Shown here: positions 17,099 through 25,839 of the stretch, piece after piece
How positions within the stretch are numbered: the first letter of the stretch is position 1
How the letters are laid out: each line of letters opens with the position of its first letter
Origin: Rheinheimera sp. 1928-s
Lineage (GTDB): Bacteria; Pseudomonadota; Gammaproteobacteria; Enterobacterales; Alteromonadaceae
Direction of reading: 5' to 3'
Assembly: GCF_029269265.1 (NCBI RefSeq)
Contig: NZ_JARIXP010000001.1
Span: 353,568-417,567 of the forward strand
DNA: 64,000 nt
Notes under the pieces: generated by a model
Seen by the model: only the letters and a program-made list of their open reading frames with translations
Told to the model about the DNA's origin: nothing
Databases searched by the model: none
Made by a program: the position numbers and the translations under genes

Positions 17099-17614
17099 AT
17101 GAAAAAGAGCCTGTCGTATCTGAACTGGAGTTTGCGGCGTTTAAAGTGGAGCGGTGTGTGCAGTTTTTTGCTTGCAGCTGTCGCGGTGGCCGTTTTTGTC
17201 TGGTTTCCCAAATACATAGTGCAAAGTGATGGCTCTGATTTGTTGCAGGTTCCTGCGGTACTAAGTGGTATGAATTGCGATGCCGATTTAGGCGGTAAAG
17301 GTATTATTTATTTAAAAAGCAGCTTGTCGACCGAATGGTTACCTCTGCAAGGCAGACAGGACTGCGACAATACCCAGCAGTTGTACGGCTTTTTAAACAG
17401 AGACAACCAGCTGATATTTTTTATTGAAAATAAAGTAGGTGACTTTTTAATCCATGGCATCCGCACTTCGGCGACCAATAAAAAGCTGTTGTGGCCAGAA
17501 GACAACATCATTGTGATGCAAAAATGGAACAGTCTGCCGCTGGTGCTGGCTTTTATGTTTTTGGTTTGTGGTGTGATGTTCTGGCGGGCCTACACGCAGC
17601 GCACTGAATATTGA
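17099..17614 (+). CDS. Hypothetical membrane protein with two membrane segments
   Basis: 171 aa, not recognised. Membrane segments near 17-37 (GVCSFLLAAVAVAVFVWF) and 148-164 (LPLVLAFMFLVCGVMFW) flank a roughly 110-aa loop that is probably periplasmic and has two cysteines (NCDAD, QDCDN). GGGGG lies 6 bases before the ATG, so translation is well supported. The last codons lie in a 20-bp triple repeat shared with the end of the convergent LysR gene. Plausible role: envelope; no function assigned. Confidence 0.75.
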   Translation: MKKSLSYLNWSLRRLKWSGVCSFLLAAVAVAVFVWFPKYIVQSDGSDLLQVPAVLSGMNCDADLGGKGIIYLKSSLSTEWLPLQGRQDCDNTQQLYGFLNRDNQLIFFIENKVGDFLIHGIRTSATNKKLLWPEDNIIVMQKWNSLPLVLAFMFLVCGVMFWRAYTQRTEY

Positions 17615-17656
17615 ATCAGCGCACTGAATACTAAATCAACGCGCTGAATTCGGAAC
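17597..17656. repeat. Three 20-bp imperfect tandem repeats at convergent gene ends
   Basis: Units 17597-17616, 17617-17636 and 17637-17656 each start CAGCGCACTGAAT or CAACGCGCTGAAT. The first carries the stop codon of the membrane-protein gene and the second and third carry the stop and last codons of the LysR gene. Confidence 0.8.
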
Positions 17657-18529
17657 AACTTGTGGCTGAAGTTGTTCCGTCAGCCATTGAATAAACTGCT
17701 CTACAGCAGTAGCTTGCACACTGTCGGCTTTGTAATGCAGCTGATACTGGCCCCAGGGCAACTGATAACTAAACTGACGCAAGGCAATCAGCTGGCCTGC
17801 GGCTACAGCAGGCCCTGCGATAAAATCATTCGACAATGCAAAGCCACTGCCACAACTGACGGCTTTTGTTGCCAGTAACGCCAGATTGACATAACGCAGC
17901 TGCAAAGCTGCAGGGCTGCGTAGTTGTTGATGCTGACACCATAACTGCCAGTCTTCGCCTGTTTCTGAGCTGTACAGTGGGTAATCCAGTAGTTCTGCTG
18001 CTTCTGCGCCAGTTAACAACTGAAACTGTGCTGGCGCACAAACCGGGTACCAAAACTCTGTGCGTAATTGCTGACTGACAAAGCCAGCAGGGGCGGGCCA
18101 GGTGCCCAGGATCATATCGTACTGCTCTGCATCGGCATGATGCGCCATAGACGCCATATCCAATAAGGTGTCCAGGTCAGGATAACGCTGTTTAAATAAT
18201 TCCAGTCGGGGGGCCAGCCATTCCACTGCAATAGAGGTTTGTGCCAGAATTTTTAACTGCACAGGAGGCTGGTTTAATAAATGCTGAGTGACAGAGTTCA
18301 GCCGGACAAAACAATCCCGCACCACTGAATACAGCATATCGCCCGACTGTGTCAGCTCTACGCTTTTGTTTTGCCGCAGCAACAAAGGCTGGCCGATAAA
18401 GTCTTCCAACAGTTTCACCTGATGACTGATGGCGCTTTGTGTGACAAACAGCTGTTCTGCGGCTTTGCTGAAGCTTTTTAGTCGGGCTGTGGCTTCAAAG
18501 GCCTGCAGCGCTTTCAGTGGAGGCAACAT
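17636..18529 (-). CDS. LysR-family transcriptional regulator (GcvA-like)
   Basis: 297 aa. N-terminal winged helix-turn-helix PLKALQAFEATARLKSFSKAA followed by QSAISHQVKLLE is the GcvA-like variety; the effector-binding domain starts near 90. Divergent from the M24 peptidase gene 95 bp away, so it probably regulates that gene; direct repeats ATTCATG at 18541 and 18572 in the gap could be part of its operator (inference). The frame opens with TTG at 18541; ATG at 18529 is preferred. Effector unknown. Confidence 0.85.
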   Translation of the reverse strand: MLPPLKALQAFEATARLKSFSKAAEQLFVTQSAISHQVKLLEDFIGQPLLLRQNKSVELTQSGDMLYSVVRDCFVRLNSVTQHLLNQPPVQLKILAQTSIAVEWLAPRLELFKQRYPDLDTLLDMASMAHHADAEQYDMILGTWPAPAGFVSQQLRTEFWYPVCAPAQFQLLTGAEAAELLDYPLYSSETGEDWQLWCQHQQLRSPAALQLRYVNLALLATKAVSCGSGFALSNDFIAGPAVAAGQLIALRQFSYQLPWGQYQLHYKADSVQATAVEQFIQWLTEQLQPQVVPNSAR

Positions 18530-18623
18530 AGATGAGCTCAATTCATGGGTTGTTGAGTTTATATCATTTTAATTCATGCAATCACAGTCGCATACTCAGC
18601 TTATCAGTTGAAAACCGGAGTAG

Positions 18624-19844
18624 ATGATGAGTCAGATAGGTGGTCAAACCAAACAACAGGCGCTGGACAGCTTAAGCTCAATGACGGCGGGTGTGCAGCC
18701 TATAGGGCTGGCGGAGTATCAGGCTCGGATCAAAAAGGCTCAGCAGTTGATGCGTCAGCATGGCATCGATGTGTTGTATCTGAATGCCGGCACTAATTTA
18801 AGTTACTTCACAGGTACAGTCTGGTATGCCAGCGAAAGGTTAGTGGGGGCCCTGCTATTTGCAGAAGAGCTGGCTGAAGGTGAACTGCTGTATATCAGTC
18901 CTGTGTTTGAAATTCCTACGCTCAGCGGTTTTCAGGTGGTACAGGGCGAAGTGCTGGGCTGGCAAGAGCACGAAAACCCCTATCAATTGCTGCTTGATAG
19001 CGTCAAACGCATTTGTCATAAAGCAGATCCTGTGCTGGCTTTGGATGACAGCAGCGCATTTTTTATTTTTGAAGGCTTACGTCAGGCCAATCCACATCAA
19101 CAGATTGTCAGTGGTAAAGTCATTACTCAGGGCTGCAGGGCGCAAAAGTCAGCGGCTGAACTCGCCATTATGCAGAGGGCTATGGATATGACTCTGGCAG
19201 TGCATCAAGCCGTCGCCAGTATCTTGTATCAAGGCATCAGCACCACTGAAGCCGAAGCTTTTATCAACGAAGCACATCGTAAAGTAGGCGCCAGTGGATC
19301 CTATTTTTGTATCGTATTGTTTGGCCCGGATTCAGCGTACCCACATGGCGTGAAAACACCTAAAAGCCTTGAAGCTGGCGATATGGTATTGATTGACACT
19401 GGCTGTCGTTTATTGGGTTATGTCTCTGATATTACTCGTAGTTATGTCTTTGGCACGCCCTCTGATCGTCAGCGCGAAATCTGGGCTGTAGAAAAAGCGG
19501 CTCAGGCTGCTGCTTTTAGCGCAGCAAAGTTGGGTATGGCTTGTGGTTTGGTGGATGCAGCAGCGCGCCAAGTATTGGAAGCTCATGGCTTAGGGCCGGA
19601 TTATGCACTGCCGGGTTTACCGCACAGAACTGGCCATGGCATTGGCATGGATATTCATGAAGGCCCCTATTTGGTGCGTAATGAACATACTTTATTGGCG
19701 CCAGGTATGTGTTTCAGTAACGAACCTATGATCTGTGTGCCGGGTGAGTTTGGTGTGCGGCTGGAAGATCATTTTTATATGACAGCTGCTGGTCCTCAAT
19801 GGTTTACACAACCCTCCGTCAGTATTGATCAACCCTTTGCTTAA
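18624..19844 (+). CDS. M24-family Xaa-Pro aminopeptidase/dipeptidase-like protein
   Basis: 406 aa pita-bread metallopeptidase. N-terminal creatinase-like domain (about 30-165), catalytic domain from about 175. The five dinuclear-metal ligands can be read in order: Asp in VLIDTGC, Asp in SDITRS, His in HRTGHGIGMDIHE, Glu in SNEPMICVPGEFG and Glu in VRLEDHF. Relatives include Xaa-Pro dipeptidase, ectoine hydrolase and creatinase; I cannot choose among them, and no ectoine genes are nearby. CGGAG precedes the ATG. Divergent LysR regulator. Confidence 0.85.
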   Translation: MMSQIGGQTKQQALDSLSSMTAGVQPIGLAEYQARIKKAQQLMRQHGIDVLYLNAGTNLSYFTGTVWYASERLVGALLFAEELAEGELLYISPVFEIPTLSGFQVVQGEVLGWQEHENPYQLLLDSVKRICHKADPVLALDDSSAFFIFEGLRQANPHQQIVSGKVITQGCRAQKSAAELAIMQRAMDMTLAVHQAVASILYQGISTTEAEAFINEAHRKVGASGSYFCIVLFGPDSAYPHGVKTPKSLEAGDMVLIDTGCRLLGYVSDITRSYVFGTPSDRQREIWAVEKAAQAAAFSAAKLGMACGLVDAAARQVLEAHGLGPDYALPGLPHRTGHGIGMDIHEGPYLVRNEHTLLAPGMCFSNEPMICVPGEFGVRLEDHFYMTAAGPQWFTQPSVSIDQPFA

Positions 19845-19853
19845 ACCCAAACA

Positions 19854-19882
19854 AACCAGCCGCATCTGACGGCTGGTTTTAC
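19854..19882 (+). terminator. Intrinsic terminator of the M24 peptidase gene
   Basis: AACCAGCCG pairs with CGGCTGGTT around a 7-base loop, followed by TT. Confidence 0.75.
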
Positions 19883-19982
19883 CTTTGGTTGTATCCTGTA
19901 ACTTTTGCCAACCTAACCATTACAAATGGTCACAGCGCCACTTTTTCTTGCCCTTAGACTCAAGGCAGCAAAAAGGAGATCG

Positions 19983-20678
19983 ATGATGCAACGTTTGGCT
20001 TTGGTAATGGTGTTTAGTGGGTTGTTCCTTTCAGGCTGTGATGTGGAGCTGATATCAGGTAAGGACAAAGCCTACAATTTTAATTTCAACTCCGGAGCTC
20101 AGGGCTGGACCGCTGGCTTTTCTGATTATCCTGCCGACAATGCAGCTATTTACCAGTTGGCGTCAGGTATCCGCACTTTGCCGGGTGAGGCATCGACTAA
20201 AGGCTTCTACCTTTCTGGCATGAATCGCAGTGATGATTTGTTTATGTTCCTGAAAAACCAGTTTTCCGGGCTTGAACCTTCAACTAAATATTACGCCAGG
20301 GTTCGACTGACCTTTTTATCTAATGCTGGTGTCAATTGTGTCGGAGTAGGGGGCGCACCAGGTGAAAGTGTTTACCTGAAGTTTGGTTACGGTGACAAAG
20401 AACCAAAACAAGAGGGCTACTATTTAAATCTGGACAAAGGTCAGCAGTCACAATCAGGCAGTCATGCCAAAGTGATAGGTGATGTTGCCGCCCAAGGCGC
20501 AGCCTGTGATGGCTCTGTATTTGCCGAAAAAACAGTTCAAACCACAACCAGTCAGCGCATTCCTTTGTACAGTGATGGACAGGGTAGGGTTTGGGTCTTT
20601 GTTGGCACAGACTCTGGCTACGAAGGTTTAACCTCGCTGTATTACAAAAGCATAGAAGTTGCGCTCGAACCTTTTTAA
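19983..20678 (+). CDS. Putative lipoprotein of unknown function
   Basis: 231 aa. Signal peptide ends with the lipobox LFLSGC (Cys about residue 18-19), so it is probably lipid-anchored in the envelope. The rest is a beta-rich, Gly/Tyr/Ser-rich single domain (FNFNSGAQGWTAGFSDYP near the start, KYYARVRLTF midway) resembling carbohydrate-binding or jelly-roll folds only in general character. AAGGAG lies upstream of ATG 19983; the frame extends upstream but lacks the signal there. Single-gene unit with its own terminator. Confidence 0.78.
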   Translation: MMQRLALVMVFSGLFLSGCDVELISGKDKAYNFNFNSGAQGWTAGFSDYPADNAAIYQLASGIRTLPGEASTKGFYLSGMNRSDDLFMFLKNQFSGLEPSTKYYARVRLTFLSNAGVNCVGVGGAPGESVYLKFGYGDKEPKQEGYYLNLDKGQQSQSGSHAKVIGDVAAQGAACDGSVFAEKTVQTTTSQRIPLYSDGQGRVWVFVGTDSGYEGLTSLYYKSIEVALEPF

Positions 20679-20695
20679 ACGCAATTCAGTTTCCT

Positions 20696-20738
20696 GCCGG
20701 CCAGATGGAATGATGTGCCATCTGGCTGGTTTTTTTTA
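20696..20738 (+). terminator. Intrinsic terminator after the lipoprotein gene
   Basis: GCCGGCCAGATGG pairs with CCATCTGGCTGGT across about 9 bases, followed by a run of eight T. On the other strand it also lies past the glnG stop. Confidence 0.85.
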
Positions 20739-20760
20739 TGACAGAGAAGGAGAAGATCTC

Positions 20761-22170
20761 CTACTCCATATTCAGCTCTTTCAATTTACGGGTTAAGGTA
20801 TTACGACCCCAGCCTAAACGTTTAGCCGCATCTTGTTTGTGGCCATGGGTGTAATGCAACGCCTGTTGCAGTACAATTTTTTCAAATTCTGGTCCAGCTT
20901 CAGCCAGAATATTTTCTTCACCGGCATTGAGTTTCTGACTGACCCAGGCGGCTAAAGCGTCTTGCCAGCTTTGTTGGCCGCCGGCTGTGGAATTTATTAT
21001 CACTTTTGGCGCACTGGTGAGTTCTGGCGGTAAGTCGGATAACAGTACTTGTTTGCCACTGGCCATGACTGTTAACCAGCGACAGCTGTTTTCCAGTTGG
21101 CGTACGTTACCAGGCCAGTCGAGCTGAGCTAAAAACTTCTCAGTTTCACTAGCCAGGCTTTTTGCTTCAACATTCAGCTCGCGGGCTGCCTGTTGCAGGA
21201 AATGCTGGGCCAGTTTGGGAATATCCTGTTTGCGATCTTTTAATGCCGGAATTTGAATACGGATCACGTTCAGACGGTGAAACAAGTCTTCGCGGAACTT
21301 ACCTTCAGCCACCAGCACCTCAAGATTCTGGTGAGTGGCTGCAATAATACGTACATCCACGCTAATACCCTGATGACCACCGACCCGATAAAACTGACCG
21401 TCTGCCAATACCCTTAATAAACGGGTTTGCACATCCAGTGGCATATCGCCAATTTCATCAAGAAATAAAGTGCCTCCATCGGCTTGCTCAAAGCGGCCTT
21501 TACGCAAATTAGCCGCGCCGGTAAAAGCGCCTTTTTCATGACCAAAGAGTTCAGATTCAATTAAATCTTTTGGAATAGCCGCCATATTCAGTGCAATAAA
21601 AGGCTGCTCTGAACGTGGACTGTGTTTATGCAGGGCATGCGCCACTAACTCTTTACCTGTACCGGACTGGCCGTTGATCAGCACGCTGATACTGGAGCGC
21701 GATAAGCGACCAATAGCGCGAAACACTTCCTGCATAGCGGGAGCTTCGCCAATAATTTCCGGTACTTCAGTTTGCACTACAGCCTGTTGTTTGGGTTGTT
21801 TGGCCTGACTATGCGCTAAAGCACGCTGAATAAGCGATACCGCCTCATTGATATCAAAAGGTTTTGGCAGGTATTCAAATGCGCCTTTTTTAAAGGCGTT
21901 CACTGCACTATCCAAATCCGAATGCGCGGTCATAATAATAACCGGCAACTCGGGCGAGAGTTCCTGTAACTTGGTCAGCAACGCCATACCATCAGTGCCT
22001 GGCATCCGGATATCAGATACCACTACTGTTGGCTGTTCATACTGCAGACGTTGTAACATTAAATCGGCCGAAGCATAACTTTCACAGGCAATATCAGCCC
22101 TGGCTAACGCCTTTTCCAATACCCAGCGGATCGAGTTGTCATCATCAATAATCCAGACTACTTGCTGCAT
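20761..22170 (-). CDS. glnG: Nitrogen regulation response regulator NtrC
   Basis: Sigma-54 activator of nitrogen-limitation genes. 469 aa. Receiver with Asp53 ([12 protein letters not shown]), central AAA+ domain with Walker A GQSGTGKE, the sigma-54 contact loop GAFTGA and Walker [12 protein letters not shown], and C-terminal Fis-type HTH ([19 protein letters not shown]). Overlaps glnL by 13 bp, so the two are translationally linked. Its probable binding sites are seen at 23257-23273 and 25531-25610. Confidence 0.98.
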   Translation of the reverse strand: MQQVVWIIDDDNSIRWVLEKALARADIACESYASADLMLQRLQYEQPTVVVSDIRMPGTDGMALLTKLQELSPELPVIIMTAHSDLDSAVNAFKKGAFEYLPKPFDINEAVSLIQRALAHSQAKQPKQQAVVQTEVPEIIGEAPAMQEVFRAIGRLSRSSISVLINGQSGTGKELVAHALHKHSPRSEQPFIALNMAAIPKDLIESELFGHEKGAFTGAANLRKGRFEQADGGTLFLDEIGDMPLDVQTRLLRVLADGQFYRVGGHQGISVDVRIIAATHQNLEVLVAEGKFREDLFHRLNVIRIQIPALKDRKQDIPKLAQHFLQQAARELNVEAKSLASETEKFLAQLDWPGNVRQLENSCRWLTVMASGKQVLLSDLPPELTSAPKVIINSTAGGQQSWQDALAAWVSQKLNAGEENILAEAGPEFEKIVLQQALHYTHGHKQDAAKRLGWGRNTLTRKLKELNME

Positions 22171-23243
22171 TGTTCTTCTCCAGAGTTATTGAGCGGTAAA
22201 TACAAAGTAAAAGCGGTTTGCCCGGGCCAGCTTTCGCAGTCAATCCAGCCACCATGTTGATGGATCAGGGTTTGAGCTATCGACAAGCCCAGGCCGGTAC
22301 CACCAGGTTTGCCTGTGACCATAGGGAAAAATAAGGTGTCTTTAATTTCAGCAGGAATGCCGGGGCCATTGTCTATCACTTTTATGGCGGCGACTAAACG
22401 GTGGCGACGGCCATGGATAGTATGCTGATTTAAGATCCGGGTTTGTAAGGTGATTTGACCACCTTCGGTCAGCACTTGTTGGGCGTTGCCAACAATATTT
22501 AATAAGGCCTGTTCAATCAGTTCAGGATCAAAGGAAAAGTCCGGAATACTCGGATCGTAATCGCGCACAAACTGCACATGAGTAGGGTTATCCATTTGTG
22601 CCAACTGACTGACGCGCTCCAGTACCTGATGCACGTTAGATATTTTTTTACTCGGTGCTTTGTAGGGGCCCAACAAACGGTCGACCAGATTACGCAACCG
22701 GTCTGCCTGGGCAATAATTAGCTGAGTGTATTCTTTTTGATCGTCATTCAACGACTCTTCCAGCAACTGAGCTGCACCACGCAAACCACCTAAAGGGTTT
22801 TTAATTTCGTGGGCTAAACCGCGGATCAATTCACGGGCTGCCAGATGCTGATGCTGTTGCAAACTTTCCAGACTGATTTTGCGTTGCTGATCAACCTGAC
22901 GTAGTTCCAGCATCAGGGCTAAATGGGGTTGTTCAATCAGATTGACTGTGACGTCCAGTAGAATATGCCGTCCATCCAGCAACACGGCCTGCACATCGCT
23001 GATGCCAAAACCCTGCCGGTTTTGCAGTGCAGTTAAAAAGAAGCTGGAGGTTAAATCTGTGTACTGAAATAAGGTAAAAAAATACTGCTGCGCCAGTCGT
23101 TTTTCGCCCACACCAAACATCGCCGAACTGGCGGTATTAAAATACTGCACCTGCAACTGGCTATCCAGCACCAATATGGCGGTGCTGAGTTGATCGGTAA
23201 AGTCGGTGGTGGAAAAATCCATCGTCTTTTGTTGTTGGGTCAC
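22158..23243 (-). CDS. glnL: Nitrogen regulation sensor histidine kinase NtrB
   Basis: Cytosolic kinase/phosphatase of NtrC, controlled by PII. About 361 aa: PAS domain (about 15-120), H-box LAHEIKNPLGGLRGAAQLL, N-box LLNIVGNAQQ, and G-boxes DNGPGIP and GGTGLGLSIAQ. The frame opens at a GTG (23252), but AGGTGAG lies best for the GTG at 23243; an ATG at 23222 is also possible. An NtrC box sits just upstream, so the pair is probably autoregulated separately from glnA. Confidence 0.96.
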   Translation of the reverse strand: MTQQQKTMDFSTTDFTDQLSTAILVLDSQLQVQYFNTASSAMFGVGEKRLAQQYFFTLFQYTDLTSSFFLTALQNRQGFGISDVQAVLLDGRHILLDVTVNLIEQPHLALMLELRQVDQQRKISLESLQQHQHLAARELIRGLAHEIKNPLGGLRGAAQLLEESLNDDQKEYTQLIIAQADRLRNLVDRLLGPYKAPSKKISNVHQVLERVSQLAQMDNPTHVQFVRDYDPSIPDFSFDPELIEQALLNIVGNAQQVLTEGGQITLQTRILNQHTIHGRRHRLVAAIKVIDNGPGIPAEIKDTLFFPMVTGKPGGTGLGLSIAQTLIHQHGGWIDCESWPGQTAFTLYLPLNNSGEEQCSK

Positions 23244-23256
23244 TGCGCTCACCTAT

Positions 23257-23273
23257 TGCACCAAAATGGTGCT
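23257..23273 (-). promoter_or_regulatory. NtrC binding site over the glnL start region
   Basis: TGCACC, five bases, GGTGCT: 11 of 12 consensus positions. It lies 9-25 bases downstream of the predicted glnL transcription start, a position suited to repression by road-block, as known for E. coli glnLp. Confidence 0.75.
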
Positions 23274-23288
23274 TTAATTTCACAGTGT

Positions 23289-23316
23289 ACTGTAAAATCG
23301 GACGGATCACCGTCAA
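23289..23316 (-). promoter_or_regulatory. Candidate sigma-70 promoter of glnLG
   Basis: On the minus strand TTGACG (23316-23311), 16 bases, TACAGT (23294-23289). Start predicted near 23282. It gives glnLG a promoter independent of glnA. Confidence 0.5.
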
Positions 23317-23322
23317 AACGCA

Positions 23323-23850
23323 CTATTTTGGTGTAGCTATTGTAGTTTTACGTAAATAAAAGGTTGTGACAGGACTTTCTGCAATTAGCTTGCCGTTTTG
23401 ATCGAGTGCTTGCAGCCGGAGTTGATGTTCGCCTCGTTCCACGCCCAGCAAGCGAAAGTTGCTGCTTTGCTGCAAAGGGCTGTAGTGACTGTTATCCAGT
23501 ACTAAACGTAGCTTGTGATGATCGGCAAGTTCAGGGCTGACATCGCTTTGCACCACCACTTCGCCTTGGTTGGAAATCACAGTGTCTTCTTGAGCAGGCG
23601 TCAATATAGTCAACTGGTAAAGCGGAACTTCCTCAGTTAAAGGGGCCAGTGGGTCGATTTGAGTGGCTTGTTGTGGCTGTTGGCTTTGCAGAGATACTTT
23701 CAGTTCCAGTTTTTTAGAGCCTGCAACAGCTTTGTCTGAATACAGTGGGACGCCATTTTTATCGACGCTGACATAAACCTGCTGCGCAAATGCGTTGGTG
23801 TAAAATGCAGTGGTGCAGAGTAAAACAAAAAACAGCATCAGCTTGTTCAT
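23323..23850 (-). CDS. DUF4124 domain-containing exported protein
   Basis: 175 aa with signal peptide (to about residue 21, TNAFA). The N-terminal mature part QQVYVSVDKNGVPLYSDKA matches the DUF4124 pattern; a C-terminal region resembles an immunoglobulin-like fold (GEHQLRLQALDQNGK). Function unknown. Position between glnA and glnLG is found in related genomes. The frame opens 20 codons earlier; ATG 23850 is chosen because it begins the signal peptide. Confidence 0.75.
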   Translation of the reverse strand: MNKLMLFFVLLCTTAFYTNAFAQQVYVSVDKNGVPLYSDKAVAGSKKLELKVSLQSQQPQQATQIDPLAPLTEEVPLYQLTILTPAQEDTVISNQGEVVVQSDVSPELADHHKLRLVLDNSHYSPLQQSSNFRLLGVERGEHQLRLQALDQNGKLIAESPVTTFYLRKTTIATPK

Positions 23851-23925
23851 GGAAATCCGGATTATGGTCGCAGCTGTATTTACTCTAATCCGTCCGGGCA
23901 TGGATCTCAAATTCCAGCCAAAGAA

Positions 23926-23948
23926 AAACCCGCGACAGGCGCGGGTTT
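23926..23948 (-). terminator. Intrinsic terminator of glnA
   Basis: AAACCCGCG pairs with CGCGGGTTT around a 5-base loop, 30 bp past the glnA stop; an A/T-rich run lies on the minus-strand 3' side. Confidence 0.8.
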
Positions 23949-23977
23949 CGATGTCAAAACAGCGGATTAACTATGAA

Positions 23978-25387
23978 TTAAACGCTGTAGTACAGTTCGT
24001 ATTCCAGTGGGTGCACTGCAACAGATACACGTTTGGATTCAGCACGTTTCAGTTCGATGTAGGCATCGATCATCGCGTCAGACATAACGCCGCCTTTAGT
24101 GAAGATAGCGCGGTTTGCATCTAATGCATCCAGAGCTTCGTCTAAAGAACCACAAACCTGAGGGATCAGTGCTTCTTCTTCTGGTGGCAGGTCATACAAG
24201 TCTTTATCCATGGCATCGCCTGGGTGGATCTTGTTCTGAATACCATCTAAACCAGCCATTAACTGAGCTACGAAAGCCAGGTAAGGGTTCGCTGCCGGAT
24301 CCGGGAAACGCACTTCGATACGACGTGCTTTAGCACTTGGTACCAGTGGGATACGGATAGACGCTGAACGGTTACGGGCTGAGTAAGCCAGCATTACAGG
24401 AGCTTCAAAGTGCGGCACTAAACGCTTGTACGAGTTAGTAGAAGGGTTAGTGAAGGCATTGATTGATTTAGCGTGTTTGATGATACCGCCAATGTAGTAC
24501 AGGGCAGTTTCTGATAAACCAGCATATTTATCACCAGCAAACAGGTTGACACCATCTTTTGCTAATGACTGGTGGCAGTGCATACCTGAACCGTTATCGC
24601 CAACCAGTGGTTTTGGCATAAAGGTTACAGTTTTGCCATACAGGTTCGCTACGTTATGAACAACGTATTTTAATACCTGAATTTCGTCAGCTTTTTTAGT
24701 TAACGTATTGAAACGAGTTGCGATTTCGTTCTGACCTGCAGTAGCAACTTCGTGGTGGTGAGCTTCAACCACCTGGCCCATTTCTTCCAGCACTACACAC
24801 ATAGCGCTACGGATATCGTGGTGTTGATCTACTGGTGGTACCGGGAAGTAACCGCCTTTGATACCTGGGCGGTGAGCTTTGTTGCCGCCTTCGTATACTT
24901 TGTCTGAGTTCCATGCTGCTTCTGCTGAATCGATAGCGAAGAAGGCAGTAGACATAGTGTTTTTGAAACGCACGTCATCAAACATAAACCATTCTGGTTC
25001 AGGTCCAAACAATACGGTGTCAGCAATACCGGTAGATTTCAGGTACTCTTCAGCACGTTTAGCGATTGAACGCGGGCAACGCTCGTAACCTTGCATAGTG
25101 CTTGGTTCGATAACGTCACAGCTGATATTGACTGTAGTTTCTTCAGAAAAAGGATCCAGCAGCATTGTGTCAGGCTGTGGCATCAGGATCATGTCTGAGT
25201 CATTGATACCTTTCCAGCCGGCGATAGAAGAACCGTCGAACATTTTACCGTCTTCAAAGAAATCTTCGTTGATCTGGCTGACTGGGATAGTGACGTGTTG
25301 TTCTTTACCTTTGGTATCTGTAAAGCGTAAATCAACGAATCTTACGTCGTTCTCTTTGATAAAACTCAGTACTGTAGATGCAGACAT
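23978..25387 (-). CDS. glnA: Glutamine synthetase type I (GlnA)
   Basis: Makes glutamine from glutamate, ammonia and ATP. 469 aa, exactly the E. coli length. Seen: [23 protein letters not shown], the metal/glutamate site AGQNEI with Glu/His ligands, [28 protein letters not shown], and the adenylylation tyrosine in [11 protein letters not shown] near 397, so activity is likely controlled by GlnE. ATG at 25387 has GGAGG upstream; a frame extension of 14 codons is not used. A sigma-54 promoter and four NtrC-type dyads lie upstream. Confidence 0.99.
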   Translation of the reverse strand: MSASTVLSFIKENDVRFVDLRFTDTKGKEQHVTIPVSQINEDFFEDGKMFDGSSIAGWKGINDSDMILMPQPDTMLLDPFSEETTVNISCDVIEPSTMQGYERCPRSIAKRAEEYLKSTGIADTVLFGPEPEWFMFDDVRFKNTMSTAFFAIDSAEAAWNSDKVYEGGNKAHRPGIKGGYFPVPPVDQHHDIRSAMCVVLEEMGQVVEAHHHEVATAGQNEIATRFNTLTKKADEIQVLKYVVHNVANLYGKTVTFMPKPLVGDNGSGMHCHQSLAKDGVNLFAGDKYAGLSETALYYIGGIIKHAKSINAFTNPSTNSYKRLVPHFEAPVMLAYSARNRSASIRIPLVPSAKARRIEVRFPDPAANPYLAFVAQLMAGLDGIQNKIHPGDAMDKDLYDLPPEEEALIPQVCGSLDEALDALDANRAIFTKGGVMSDAMIDAYIELKRAESKRVSVAVHPLEYELYYSV

Positions 25388-25474
25388 GCATTCCTCCGGT
25401 TTGTGCTGTTGACGGGTGCCATAAAGCACCTGTTTTTATAATGCTGGCTTAGGCCAAAGCTTTGCGCTTTGTAA

Positions 25475-25490
25475 TGCTATTCTTGTGCCA
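25475..25490 (-). promoter_or_regulatory. Sigma-54 promoter of glnA
   Basis: On the minus strand TGGCAC, AAGAA, TAGCA: one mismatch to TGGCAC-N5-TTGCA, with GG and GC ten bases apart as required. It lies about 90 bp before the start codon. Confidence 0.8.
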
Positions 25491-25530
25491 AAGATTTATG
25501 GTATTGATTTGTAATGACTTTATATCTTGA

Positions 25531-25610
25531 TGCTTCGTAATGAAGCAGGCTTTTGCGTTAAGTTGGTGCAATGCTGCCTCATTGTGAGGCAAGGGCCCCA
25601 AGCTGGTGCT
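25531..25610 (-). promoter_or_regulatory. NtrC enhancer array: four 17-bp dyads
   Basis: Sites at 25531-25547 (TGCTTC-N5-GAAGCA), 25554-25570 (TGCGTT-N5-GGTGCA), 25575-25591 (TGCCTC-N5-GAGGCA) and 25594-25610 (GGCCCC-N5-GGTGCT), compared with NtrC consensus TGCACC-N5-GGTGCA. Spacing is 23, 21 and 19 bp, about two helical turns each. The array lies 40-120 bp upstream of the sigma-54 promoter. Two sites fit only in their outer TGC/GCA; the others have one good half. Confidence 0.6.
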
Positions 25611-25728
25611 TTTTCAAATAAACCTGATTTAAAATAGCAAGTTTCATCGCGCTGTCACTGAAAAGCGTTGAAATTCATCAGGTAGTCGTTATGTTGTAAA
25701 AATAAGCCACAGCAGATCACAGTTAATT

Positions 25729-25757
25729 TTTCTTTCTGCGTAAAAACAGAGTAGAAT
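25729..25757 (+). promoter_or_regulatory. Candidate promoter of typA
   Basis: TAGAAT (25752-25757) with a weak -35 (TTTCTT at 25729) and a GC-rich start region (ACGCGCCC). Divergent from the glnA control region; the 450 bp between glnA and typA are fully regulatory. Confidence 0.4.
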
Positions 25758-25839
25758 ACGCGCCCTTGAATTCGAACAACTTTTAGTCAATGCCTAGTAG
25801 TCAAGATTATGGTCAGCTAGTGCCACAGAGGAAATATAA

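Noticed and set aside
25415-25420. GTGCCA close to the glnA start as a sigma-54 -24 element
   Set aside because: The matching -12 would be 7 bases away, not 5; the element at 25475-25490 has the right spacing.
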